From Yersinia enterocolitica (GTDB lineage: Bacteria; Pseudomonadota; Gammaproteobacteria; Enterobacterales; Enterobacteriaceae), in assembly GCA_002082245.2 (NCBI GenBank), contig NBTC02000002.1, positions 1,178,001 to 1,242,000 on the forward strand: 64,000 nt of DNA. Direction: 5' to 3'. Under the pieces are notes generated by a model. The model did no database searches and was not told where the DNA came from. It was given only the letters and a program-made list of their open reading frames with translations. This document shows positions 30,935-39,947 of this stretch, piece by piece. The translations under genes were made by a program, and so were the position numbers. Position 1 is the stretch's first letter; every line of letters begins with the position of its first letter.

Positions 30935-32374
30935 TTATCGACGCGAGCGGCTATTATCTATGACGCTGGTGAGTTGATTAATCAGTTGCGCCAGTATGCG
31001 GATGGCTTGTTCGCTCTGTTCCGACCAGGCAAACGAAGCATTCAGGCGAAAACAGTGATCAAACTGACTGCCCGTGGTAAACATTCTCCCCGGCGCGATG
31101 CTAACCCCCTGCGCCAACGCCCGCCGATATAACTCACTGGCATTAAACGGCGGTTCCAACTCCAGCCAAAGGAAATATCCCCCCGCAGGATGGCTGATTT
31201 TGACATTTTTAGGAAAATGCTCAATAACCGCCTGATGCAGCGTATTGAGCCGCTGTTCCATTAAGCGGCGCAGGCGGCGCAGATGAATGTCATATCCCCC
31301 CTGACTGAGATAATCTGCAATCGCTAACTGAGTCGGCACACTGGCCGAAACCGTACTCATCAGTTGTAAGTGCTGAATTCGCTGCGCATGTTCCCCTGCT
31401 GCGACCCAACCGACACGGAATCCCGGCGCCAGGCATTTAGAAAACGATGAGCAATGCAGAATTTGCCGATGCTGATCGAGTGCTTTGGCTGGCAACGGCC
31501 GCTCCGCACCAAAGTACAACTCACCATAAACATCATCTTCAATCAACGAGATATTATTCTGCTGTAGCAGGGCTACGAGCCGTTCTTTCTGCGGCCAGGA
31601 CATCGTGCAACCCAATGGATTTTGAAAATGTGTCATCAGCCAACAAGCTTTGATCGGGTATTGGTTAATCACCTGTTCGAGCGCATCGAGGTCCATACCC
31701 TGTTGTGGGTGGGTTGTAATGGCAATCGCTTTTAGCCGCAAACGCTCGATCGCCTGTAATGCACCATAAAATGCGGGTGACTCAATCACTACCCAATCTC
31801 CGGGCTGCGTAACCGCTTGCAAGCTCAGACTTAGTGATTCCATCGCACCCGCAGTGATAACAATTTCTTCAGGGGAGACATTCATTCCACTGGCGGCATA
31901 ACGCTGAGCTATATTGCGCCGCAAACTTTCGTTACCCGGTGGTAAGTTAGTCACAGAGCTTTGTGGTGATATCTTACGTGCGACGCTGGCCAGCGCCCGT
32001 GATAATCGGGGTTGTAACAATAAACTCGGATCGGGAAATGCCGAGCCAAATGGCATTATTGCTGGGTCTTTCCCTGCCTGTAGTACATCAAAAATAAAGG
32101 CATTAATGTCTACCTGTTCATCCAGATGCAGTTTTTTCCCTCGCTGTGGCTGGGGTAATTGTGTCGGCCGTGAAGCAACATAATATCCCGACTGCGGCCG
32201 GGCCACGATCCAACCTTGGCTTTCTAATAGCTGATAGGACTGCACTACGGTCATCAGACTTAATCCTGATTGTTTACAACTTTCCCGCAACGAAGGCAGC
32301 TTGTCACCCGCCTGCCAGACCTTGGATTGTATTTGTGCCCGGATTTGCTGAGCTAACTGTTCATATCGAGTCAT
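30935..32374 (-). CDS. MocR-type regulator (GntR HTH fused to aminotransferase), YdcR-like
   Basis: A 479-residue fusion protein. The N-terminal GntR winged HTH (about 1-70) includes AGDKLPSLRESCKQSGLSLMT, and a class I aminotransferase-like domain (about 110-470) contains LPPGNESLRRNIAQRY, THFQNPLGCTMS and the PLP lysine in SSFSKCLAPGFRVG. Sequence and length closely resemble E. coli YdcR. Such proteins sense PLP or an amino-compound adduct and control transport or metabolic genes. The target is unknown; it is divergent from cioA and next to ast. Confidence 0.87.
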   Translation of the reverse strand: MTRYEQLAQQIRAQIQSKVWQAGDKLPSLRESCKQSGLSLMTVVQSYQLLESQGWIVARPQSGYYVASRPTQLPQPQRGKKLHLDEQVDINAFIFDVLQAGKDPAIMPFGSAFPDPSLLLQPRLSRALASVARKISPQSSVTNLPPGNESLRRNIAQRYAASGMNVSPEEIVITAGAMESLSLSLQAVTQPGDWVVIESPAFYGALQAIERLRLKAIAITTHPQQGMDLDALEQVINQYPIKACWLMTHFQNPLGCTMSWPQKERLVALLQQNNISLIEDDVYGELYFGAERPLPAKALDQHRQILHCSSFSKCLAPGFRVGWVAAGEHAQRIQHLQLMSTVSASVPTQLAIADYLSQGGYDIHLRRLRRLMEQRLNTLHQAVIEHFPKNVKISHPAGGYFLWLELEPPFNASELYRRALAQGVSIAPGRMFTTGSQFDHCFRLNASFAWSEQSEQAIRILAQLINQLTSVIDNSRSRR

Positions 32375-32565
32375 AAGCCAACTGTTATAGGTAAGATTGA
32401 ATTAATTGTCACTATTATAGCCACTTTAACTTATGGTTAACTAACTGCCAAGTTTACTCCGCCAAATAATCGCCTGTTGTCACTACCTGTTATCGGGATA
32501 ACTAATACCGGCGTGATTCATTTTATAGATTAATGAGGCAGCACCATGTTTGCAGCGAGGTCACT

Positions 32566-33996
32566 ATGTTTGGCTTAACCGCTCTAGAGTTGGCCAGAAT
32601 CCAATTCGCTTTTACCATCTCATTCCATATCATCTTTCCAGCCATCACTATTGGGTTGGCCAGTTTTCTTGCGGTGTTAGAAGGTTTATGGTTAAAAACC
32701 AAAAATGAGGATTACCGCGACCTCTATCATTTCTGGTCAAAAATATTTGCCGTTAACTTTGGTATGGGTGTGGTATCTGGTTTGGTCATGGCCTATCAAT
32801 TCGGCACTAACTGGAGCTTTTTTTCAGAATTTGCCGGCAGTATCACCGGCCCGTTGCTGACATATGAAGTACTGACCGCGTTCTTCCTTGAAGCCGGTTT
32901 CCTCGGGGTGATGCTTTTTGGTTGGAACCGCGTTGGGCCGGGTTTGCATTTCTTTGCAACCTGCATGGTGGCATTAGGCACGTTGATGTCTACCTTCTGG
33001 ATACTCGCCTCCAATAGCTGGATGCAAACCCCCCAAGGCTTTGAAGTTATTAATGGGCAAGTGGTGCCTGTCGATTGGTTGAAAGTGATATTCAATCCAT
33101 CCTTCCCCTATCGGTTACTGCATATGTCCACGGCTGCTTTCCTTGCATCGGCATTCTTTGTCGGCGCCTCTGCCGCCTGGCATTTACTGCGTAAACGGGA
33201 TACACCCGCGATGCGGAAAATGCTGTCAATGGCAATGTGGATGGCGTTGATCGTTGCCCCACTACAGGCGGTTATTGGCGATGCCCATGGCTTGAATACA
33301 CTGGAATATCAACCGGCTAAGATTGCGGCGATTGAAGGGCACTGGGAAAACAAGCCCGGAGAACCCACGCCACTCATTCTGTTTGGTTGGCCAGACATGA
33401 AGCAGGAGAAAACCCATTTTGCGCTGGAAATTCCTTATTTAGGCAGCTTGATCCTCACTCACAGCTTAGAAAAACAGATCCCAGCATTGAAATCTTTCCC
33501 AGTGGAAGATCGTCCGAACTCAACCATTGTCTTCTGGTCCTTCCGTATTATGGTCGGATTAGGCATGTTGATGATCTTGGCCGGTATCTGGAGTTTATGG
33601 CTACGCTGGCGTGGCAGCTTATACCAATCGCGCCCTTTCCTCTATTTTGTGCTGTGGATGGGACCGTCGGGTTTAATTGCTATTCTGGCCGGTTGGTTCA
33701 CCACCGAAGTCGGCCGCCAACCGTGGATAGTCTATGGTTTGCAACGCACCAGTGATGCGGTTTCATCTCATGGCGAAATGCATATGAGTATCAGCCTGCT
33801 GGTCTTTATTGTGGTTTATGGTTCGGTATTTGGGGTTGGTTACGCTTACATGATGCGGCTTATCCGTAAAGGGCCAAAAGCGCATGAAGGTACCCAGCAA
33901 CAACCCGGCGGACCCGGTCAGCCGAATACGCCATCACGGCCACTGTCGGCAGTAAGTGAGTCATTTAGTTCTGACAACCACCAAAGCAGGAGCTAA
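32566..33996 (+). CDS. cioA: Cytochrome bd-type quinol oxidase subunit I, CioA type
   Basis: A 476-residue membrane subunit of a bd-type ubiquinol oxidase. Heme-ligand histidines lie in FTISFHIIFP and YRLLHMST, and the conserved GWFTTEVGRQPW is present. The Q-loop between VIGDAHG and the following FRIMVGLG is short, about 100 residues, without the insert found in E. coli CydA. This is the short-Q-loop form of the cyanide-insensitive oxidase. The ATG at 32566 follows GCGAGG and begins MFGLTALELARIQFAF. The last 40 residues are a hydrophilic, Pro/Gln/Ser-rich tail. It is the first gene of cioAB plus a small gene. Confidence 0.92.
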   Translation: MFGLTALELARIQFAFTISFHIIFPAITIGLASFLAVLEGLWLKTKNEDYRDLYHFWSKIFAVNFGMGVVSGLVMAYQFGTNWSFFSEFAGSITGPLLTYEVLTAFFLEAGFLGVMLFGWNRVGPGLHFFATCMVALGTLMSTFWILASNSWMQTPQGFEVINGQVVPVDWLKVIFNPSFPYRLLHMSTAAFLASAFFVGASAAWHLLRKRDTPAMRKMLSMAMWMALIVAPLQAVIGDAHGLNTLEYQPAKIAAIEGHWENKPGEPTPLILFGWPDMKQEKTHFALEIPYLGSLILTHSLEKQIPALKSFPVEDRPNSTIVFWSFRIMVGLGMLMILAGIWSLWLRWRGSLYQSRPFLYFVLWMGPSGLIAILAGWFTTEVGRQPWIVYGLQRTSDAVSSHGEMHMSISLLVFIVVYGSVFGVGYAYMMRLIRKGPKAHEGTQQQPGGPGQPNTPSRPLSAVSESFSSDNHQSRS

Positions 33997-33998
33997 TT

Positions 33999-35006
33999 AT
34001 GGGTATCGATCTTCCACTGATTTGGTTTGTCATTATCGTTTTCAGTACCATGATGTATGTAGTGATGGATGGTTTTGATTTGGGTATCGGGATCCTGTTT
34101 CCACTGGTAAAACACAGCCGTGATCGGGACTTGATGATGAACAGCGTCGCCCCCGTGTGGGATGGTAACGAAACCTGGCTGGTTCTTGGAGGGGCGGCCT
34201 TATTAGGTGCTTTCCCGTTGGCATATGCAGTTATTCTGGATGCACTGGCAATTCCTCTTACCCTAATGTTATTGGGTTTGATCTTCCGTGGCGTAGCCTT
34301 CGAATTTCGCTTTAAAGCCAGCGCTGAAAAACAGCATATCTGGGATAAAGCCTTTATCGGTGGGTCATTGATTGCCACCTTTACTCAGGGCATAGTGGTC
34401 GGTGCTTTTATTCACGGCTTCCCGGTAACGGGGCGGAGTTATAGTGGCGGCCCATTTGACTGGTTGACACCTTTTGCTCTGTTTTGCGGCTTCGGTCTGG
34501 TTATAGCCTATGCACTACTCGGCTGTACCTGGCTCATTATGAAAACCGAAGGACATGTGCAACAGGTCATGCATAAGCTAGCCACACCACTGACATGTGT
34601 AATGCTGCTCGTTATTACCATCATTAGCCTGTGGACACCGCTTGCACATCCACAAATTGCGGCACGCTGGTTTACGCTACCCAATCTGTTTTTGTTCTTA
34701 CCGGTGCCATTATTGGTAGTCCTGGCTAGTTGGGTATTACTGCGCTCAGTTAAACGGGGTGGGCATTATGCCCCCTTCCTATTGACGTTATTGCTGGTGT
34801 TCCTTGGCTATAGCGGTTTGGGTATTAGCATTTGGCCTTATCTTATTCCGCCATCCATTACTTTGTGGCAAGCGGCAGCTCCGCCGCAAAGTCTGGGTTT
34901 TATGCTGGTCGGCGCACTCTTTATTATTCCTATTATTTTGGTTTACACCTTCTGGAGCTACTACGTATTCCGAGGGAAAATCCATCACGATCAAGGTTAC
35001 CACTAA
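33999..35006 (+). CDS. cioB: Cytochrome bd-type quinol oxidase subunit II, CioB type
   Basis: A 335-residue membrane partner of CioA with about 8-9 helices. The start MGIDLPLIWFVIIVFSTMMY and VMDGFDLGIG with APVWDGNETWLVLGGAALLGAFP are the standard CydB signatures. It follows cioA after 2 bases with GGAG upstream. Together the two subunits reduce oxygen to water with quinol without pumping protons. Confidence 0.94.
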   Translation: MGIDLPLIWFVIIVFSTMMYVVMDGFDLGIGILFPLVKHSRDRDLMMNSVAPVWDGNETWLVLGGAALLGAFPLAYAVILDALAIPLTLMLLGLIFRGVAFEFRFKASAEKQHIWDKAFIGGSLIATFTQGIVVGAFIHGFPVTGRSYSGGPFDWLTPFALFCGFGLVIAYALLGCTWLIMKTEGHVQQVMHKLATPLTCVMLLVITIISLWTPLAHPQIAARWFTLPNLFLFLPVPLLVVLASWVLLRSVKRGGHYAPFLLTLLLVFLGYSGLGISIWPYLIPPSITLWQAAAPPQSLGFMLVGALFIIPIILVYTFWSYYVFRGKIHHDQGYH

Positions 35007-35097
35007 GTACCAAGTGGATAATGACAATCATGGGCTAGTTCGCTGGCCCTGATATGTTCTTATAGTGAATATTAGAATTTGTATGCATGAGACTTAT

Positions 35098-35280
35098 ATG
35101 TCTGAAAATAAAACGATAAAATCACAAACAGCCCTTCAGCCAACTGAACAGCTAAAATCGCCTTGGTGGAAGAAGATCGGCTGGATGTTACTTATTTGGT
35201 GCGGTAGCGTACTGACTTTATTCGCAGTTTCTATGTTGTTTCGTATGATGATGACTGCGGCCGGCATGAAGTCCCATTAA
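35098..35280 (+). CDS. DUF2474 small membrane protein next to cioAB
   Basis: A 60-residue protein with one membrane segment (GWMLLIWCGSVLTLFAVSMLF, about residues 28-48) preceded by SPWWKKI. This WWKR/K-x-GW-x-x-x-IW pattern belongs to the DUF2474 family, whose genes follow bd-type oxidase genes in many proteobacteria. By position it may be a small accessory subunit, like CydX for CydAB. An alternative start is the ATG at 35083, five codons upstream. It lies 91 bases after cioB. Confidence 0.75.
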   Translation: MSENKTIKSQTALQPTEQLKSPWWKKIGWMLLIWCGSVLTLFAVSMLFRMMMTAAGMKSH

Positions 35281-35346
35281 CGCTTACATGACACGATGAA
35301 CATACGGTAAGGTTGCCACGTTTATTGGTCAAAGGAATATTATGTT

Positions 35347-37128
35347 ATGAAACGTTACCTCATCCCCTTGGTTAATCAGATAGCTTTACTGATGATGCTA
35401 CTGGGTTTACTGGGCCTTGCCGGTATGACTATCTCGTCATGGATGGCGCAAAGTATTCAGGGTAACGCGCATGCCATCAACAAAGCAGGCTCGCTACGCA
35501 TGCAAAGCTACCGGCTGCTTTCAATGGTACCGTTAAATAATGGTGATTTGCCCTACCTGGTTGCACTCGAGCAGGATAAAACCAGTAGCGACTTACAACA
35601 TGCGTTACAGCGAGAAGGGTTAACCAGCCAATATCAACAAATAGAGCGTTACTGGCAAACCACGCTAAAACCACAGTTGCTACAAGCTAAACATCCCGAT
35701 GACGTTGCCGTCAACGTGGCAGACTTTGTCCACCAGCTAGATGCTCTGGTATTAGCCATTGACCATAAAACTGAACAACGCTTGTTATTGGTTACCATGA
35801 TTCAACTGGTGTTCATTGTTCTGACAATGAGTTTACTATTGGCCACTATCTATTATTTGCGCCGCCGCATACTGCGTCCATGGCTGCAATTAATCTCCAT
35901 GGCGAATGCGATTGGTCGCGGTGATTTCAGCAAACGCTATACGCTGTCTTATCAACGAGATGAAATGGGAATGCTGGGTACCGCATTGAATCGAATGTCG
36001 CAGGAACTTTCTTTGATATACAGTGACTTGGAGCAACGAGTTACTCAAAAAACCGCTGATTTACAACAAAAAAATCAAGTATTAGCCTTTCTATATCATA
36101 GTAGCCGTCAATTACATACCCACCAACCATTAAGCGAGCGCTTAGTTCCAATTATCGAGCAGCTACAAACACTGACACCATTGGAAAATGTGCAGATCTG
36201 TTTATATGAAAATCATCTTTATCGCGATCATCTCGCTGATAACGCCGATGGCGAATATCTGCCGCCCCAAAACAGCCCGGCACAACTCACTATTAGCAGC
36301 TCATCTGGCGGAGTGAGTAGTGCTGTTTTGCGGGAATCTTTGAGTTGGAGTCTGAGTGATAAGCTTGGTCAATATGGGTTACTACTGGCAAAACTACCCA
36401 CTGATAAATCACTCAATTCAGATCAGCAGCAACTGGTCAATATGCTGGTGGAGCAACTGAGCAGTACATTGGCTCTGGAAAGCCAAGCCCGGCATCAGCA
36501 GCAATTATTATTGATGGAAGAGCGTTCAGCCATTGCCCGGGAACTGCATGACTCCATCGCCCAGTCGCTTTCCTGCCTCAAAATTCAAATCAGTTGTTTG
36601 CAGATGCAAGCGCCCGACATGCCGGAACCCAGTAAACTTTTAGTACAGCAAATGCGCGATGAACTTAACATCGCCTACCGCCAGCTACGTGAATTACTGA
36701 CGACCTTCCGCCTGAAGCTAAATGAGGCAACATTACAAGCGGCACTTCAGACTTTGGTAAATGAATTCAGCGAGCGAGCCAGTTTACCCATTACCCTCGA
36801 GTTTAACTTGCCGTCAGACTGTGTCCCCGACCATCAAGCCATTCATATGGTTAACATTGCCCGTGAAGCACTGAACAACATTTATAAGCATGCTCACGCC
36901 AGTATGGCCACAGTCAGGGTTACTGTTGAGCAAGGTGATGTCATCATGTCCATCCGCGATAACGGCTGTGGGATTGGACAGGCCAGCGAGCGGCCTAATC
37001 ATTACGGTTTGATCATTATGCAGGATCGGGCAAATAGCCTGAATGGTGACTGTAACATCCGCCAACGGGACGATGGCGGAACAGAAGTTCAGGTGCGATT
37101 TGCTCCAGATAATGACTCTCTTGACTGA
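35347..37128 (+). CDS. narX: Nitrate/nitrite sensor histidine kinase NarX
   Basis: A 593-residue inner-membrane sensor kinase. Order: membrane helix 1 (about 10-32); periplasmic domain with the nitrate-binding P-box GNAHAINKAGSLRMQSYRLL (39-58); helix 2 (about 147-170); HAMP (to about 225); coiled coil; a central region; then HisKA_3 with the phosphorylated His401 in ARELHDSIAQSLS and an HATPase_c domain (NIAREALNNIYKHA, DNGCGIG). The P-box is the NarX rather than NarQ form. E. coli NarX has a cysteine cluster in the central region; here the equivalent stretch (about 295-325) has none. No narL follows, so its response regulator must be encoded elsewhere. Confidence 0.9.
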   Translation: MKRYLIPLVNQIALLMMLLGLLGLAGMTISSWMAQSIQGNAHAINKAGSLRMQSYRLLSMVPLNNGDLPYLVALEQDKTSSDLQHALQREGLTSQYQQIERYWQTTLKPQLLQAKHPDDVAVNVADFVHQLDALVLAIDHKTEQRLLLVTMIQLVFIVLTMSLLLATIYYLRRRILRPWLQLISMANAIGRGDFSKRYTLSYQRDEMGMLGTALNRMSQELSLIYSDLEQRVTQKTADLQQKNQVLAFLYHSSRQLHTHQPLSERLVPIIEQLQTLTPLENVQICLYENHLYRDHLADNADGEYLPPQNSPAQLTISSSSGGVSSAVLRESLSWSLSDKLGQYGLLLAKLPTDKSLNSDQQQLVNMLVEQLSSTLALESQARHQQQLLLMEERSAIARELHDSIAQSLSCLKIQISCLQMQAPDMPEPSKLLVQQMRDELNIAYRQLRELLTTFRLKLNEATLQAALQTLVNEFSERASLPITLEFNLPSDCVPDHQAIHMVNIAREALNNIYKHAHASMATVRVTVEQGDVIMSIRDNGCGIGQASERPNHYGLIIMQDRANSLNGDCNIRQRDDGGTEVQVRFAPDNDSLD

Positions 37129-37167
37129 TGCTTTCTGTCCAGATGGCCTATCTCTACCGCTTCGTGG

Positions 37168-38124
37168 CTAGATCTGGTAATCAATCACCACCTCATCTGC
37201 TGCCTCTGCCAACACTTTCTCTTTAATATCATGCAAAGAAAGTGTTGGATTACAGAGCTGTATAAAGAACCAAATGAAGTTACGTTGTAACTGACCTCGT
37301 TTTAGCCCTAGCCAAACAGTATTAGCATCAAACAAGTGTTCGGCATTTAGTCGTACTAACCCTTTATCACGATGTGCCTCGTAGGACATATCCGCCAGAA
37401 TGCCGACTCCCATGCCGAGTTCAACATAGGTCTTAATTACATCAGAATCTTGTGCACTGAGTGCAATATCGGGTGTCAGTCCAGCATTTTTGAAGGCATT
37501 GTCCAAACGTGAGCGGCCAGTAATCCCCTGACGATAGGTAATCAATGGCAACGTACTCAGCGTTTCAAGGGTGATATTAGGGTCTTGTGTTAGCGGGTGA
37601 TTATCCGGCACGACAATAGCGTGGTGCCAGCGATAATAAGGAAACGTGGCGACAGACTCGTCACTCATTAATAGTTCAGTAGCAATACCAATATCCGCTT
37701 CACCGGAATGCAGCATGGCTGCAATCTCTTGCGGGTTCCCTTGGCTAATAACTAACTTAACTTGCGGGTATAACAGGCGGAATTCTTTAATCACCCGAGG
37801 CAAACTGTAGCGAGCTTGAGTGTGTGTGGTAGCAATATGCAACTGTCCACTATCATTATTGCTGAATACATCAGCCAGACGGCGGATTTGATTAGCATCA
37901 TTCAGCATGCGTTCGGCTACTGTCAGCAACTCCTTGCCCGGTTCAGTCATCCCGAGCAACCGTTTTCCTCGTCGAACGAAGATCTCAATACCCAATTCTT
38001 CTTCTAGTTCGCGAATATGCCGGCTAACACCCGATTGTGAGGTAAATAAAGTATTAGCCACTTCGGTCAGGTTATAGTTGCAACGGGCTGATTCCCGAAT
38101 AATTTTAAGCTGCTGGAAATTCAC
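37168..38124 (-). CDS. cbl: LysR-type regulator Cbl of sulfate-starvation genes
   Basis: A 318-residue LysR-family activator very close to E. coli Cbl: the N-terminus MNFQQLKIIRESAR, the HTH YNLTEVANTLFTSQSGVSRH and the C-terminal EVVIDYQI correspond directly. Cbl, a relative of CysB, activates tau and ssu genes for using organosulfonates when sulfate and cysteine are scarce; adenosine 5'-phosphosulfate is its anti-inducer. The sensor region RQGITGRSRLDNAF is conserved. No target genes lie nearby. It converges on narX with about 40 bases between. Confidence 0.92.
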   Translation of the reverse strand: MNFQQLKIIRESARCNYNLTEVANTLFTSQSGVSRHIRELEEELGIEIFVRRGKRLLGMTEPGKELLTVAERMLNDANQIRRLADVFSNNDSGQLHIATTHTQARYSLPRVIKEFRLLYPQVKLVISQGNPQEIAAMLHSGEADIGIATELLMSDESVATFPYYRWHHAIVVPDNHPLTQDPNITLETLSTLPLITYRQGITGRSRLDNAFKNAGLTPDIALSAQDSDVIKTYVELGMGVGILADMSYEAHRDKGLVRLNAEHLFDANTVWLGLKRGQLQRNFIWFFIQLCNPTLSLHDIKEKVLAEAADEVVIDYQI

Positions 38125-38597
38125 ATTTAGCCCCTTTTGATTTCACTCTATTTGGTAGATAGATTTACGGGGGAAAATGGCCACCAACAAATACAAAAAA
38201 ACCGTTGCTTATGTTTTTTTGTGCTAAGTAAAGCTTATGGCATACGTAAATCACTATACTATGGTGGTAAAAATTGAAATAACCCAATTTATCAAAAAGA
38301 TAGGGGAAATAGAGGGGTTTCTAATTTTGGGGGAGAAATTAAAATCAGCTATATTTAATTACTTTTTAATATACCCAGAGCTATTGGTATTGCCGGTAGA
38401 GCGCCGACTCCCCTACTGATGCGTCAGTTACCCAGAGGATCGTACTTTGCCGTTAGACGCCCTTTTGGCTCGGTGCTAAAATCGCTTAATAAAATTCATC
38501 TGCCAAGACTTTATCTCCTTCATATTCATGCCAGGGAGTGAGTTGACATTGATGTTATTCAGCCTTTTATGTATGTAAGGCTGTTCAGGAGTTACTC
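38125..38597. other. Intergenic region between cbl and the MFS gene
   Basis: About 470 bases holding the divergent promoters of cbl and the MFS gene. A 60-codon open frame (38237-38419) has no ribosome binding site or recognisable domain, and I treat it as chance. I see no clear operator. Confidence 0.4.
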
Positions 38598-39764
38598 ATG
38601 CCATTGGCTATTATCGCACTCACCATTGCTACCTTTGGCATTGGTACCAGCGAGTTTGTAATTATGGGGTTATTGCCGGAAGTTGCCCATGACTTGGGGG
38701 TCAGTATCCCTAAAACCGGGATGTTGGTTTCTGTTTATGCCATGGGTGTGGTAATCGGCGCACCTTTATTGGCTATTGCAACGGCGCGAATCCCGCGTAA
38801 ATCCACACTTTTGGGTTTAATTGTCCTGTTTATTATTGGCAATGTCCTGTGTGCATTGGCACAAACCTATAACTTATTGATGGCTGCCCGTATTATTGCA
38901 GCGCTCTGCCATGGCACTTTCTTTGGTTTGGCATCGGTGGTCGCCACTGATTTGGTCCAACCTAACCGCCGGGCGCGGGCAATAGCATTAGTCTTTATGG
39001 GTGTCACACTGGCAAATGTACTTGGTGTGCCATTAGGTACAGCAGTTGGACAAGCTTTTGGTTGGCGAGCCGCTTTCTGGGGTGTCAGTGCTATTGGTAT
39101 TGTAGCTATCATCGCGGTAATCGCCTGGTTACCGAATAATATTCCGATGAAGAGAATCAGTCCTAAGCTGGAATTCAAAACCCTGATGCAGAAAAAAGTG
39201 CAAACCGCCTTACTGCTATCAGTATTAACCAATGCCAGCCTGTTTACTGTTTTCACTTATATTGCACCATTATTGCGTGAGGTGACGCGAGTTTCTGAAC
39301 ATGGCGTTACTGTGGTGTTATTGATTCTTGGGGTTGGGTTGTCCATCGGCAGCGTGATGGGAGGTCGTTTAGGCGACAAAAACCTGGTGGGATCCATGAC
39401 CCGACTAATCGCCATACTGATAGCTATCCTGCTGGCGCTGCATTACACCATTGGTTTCTATTTACCGGCACTACTGACATTGTTTATCTGGAGTATTGTG
39501 GCTTTTGCCTTGTGCCCAATGTTACAACTATTAGTAGTGGATCAGGCCCGTGACGCCCCTAATCTGGCATCAACCTTTAACCAAAGCGCGTTCAATTTAG
39601 GTAATGCATTGGGCGCCTGGTTCGGTGGCACCTTGCTGGCTTTTGGTCTGCAATTACAGCAACTTCCGCTGGCTGCAATGGTCGTGATGGTTATCGCACT
39701 GGTCACTATGTTGCGTTTAAGATTGCATTTCCGTCGAACGGCAATTGTAAAACCCATCAATTAA
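38598..39764 (+). CDS. MFS transporter, DHA1 family (YdhP/AraJ-like)
   Basis: A 388-residue inner-membrane protein with 12 predicted helices. The opening FGIGTSEFVIMGLLPEVAHDLGVSIPKTGMLVSVYAMGVVIGAPL is characteristic of the YdhP/AraJ/PbuE branch of MFS exporters, as are the basic loop after helix 2 (TARIPRKSTLLG) and the later SAFNLGNALGAWFGG. Members export sugars, purine nucleosides or drugs, and the substrate cannot be inferred here. The ATG has CAGGAG at suitable spacing. Confidence 0.88.
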   Translation: MPLAIIALTIATFGIGTSEFVIMGLLPEVAHDLGVSIPKTGMLVSVYAMGVVIGAPLLAIATARIPRKSTLLGLIVLFIIGNVLCALAQTYNLLMAARIIAALCHGTFFGLASVVATDLVQPNRRARAIALVFMGVTLANVLGVPLGTAVGQAFGWRAAFWGVSAIGIVAIIAVIAWLPNNIPMKRISPKLEFKTLMQKKVQTALLLSVLTNASLFTVFTYIAPLLREVTRVSEHGVTVVLLILGVGLSIGSVMGGRLGDKNLVGSMTRLIAILIAILLALHYTIGFYLPALLTLFIWSIVAFALCPMLQLLVVDQARDAPNLASTFNQSAFNLGNALGAWFGGTLLAFGLQLQQLPLAAMVVMVIALVTMLRLRLHFRRTAIVKPIN

Positions 39765-39834
39765 GCAATCAATTCATCTTGCCCTACATATCTGTGGGGC
39801 AAATGCGCCGTTGCAGCCTATCGCACTCTTTTTA

Positions 39835-39849
39835 TGCAAATAATTATCA
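39835..39849. promoter_or_regulatory. Fur box upstream of the siderophore-interacting protein gene
   Basis: TGCAAATAATTATCA (reverse TGATAATTATTTGCA) fits the 7-1-7 Fur motif TGATAAT-N-ATTATCA at 12 of 14 positions, one half site being perfect. It begins 113 bases before the start codon. Confidence 0.65.
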
Positions 39850-39947
39850 TTAACATTGGTTGATGTTATAGTTTATCCCTTTATAAGCCACAACCTCTGC
39901 TGGCTGATGACCAAGAATAAAACATCATAGGATAAGAAGGATAAACT

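Noticed and set aside
38237..38419. 60-codon open frame between cbl and the MFS gene
   Set aside because: No ribosome binding site, no domain, and it lies in a region that must hold two promoters.
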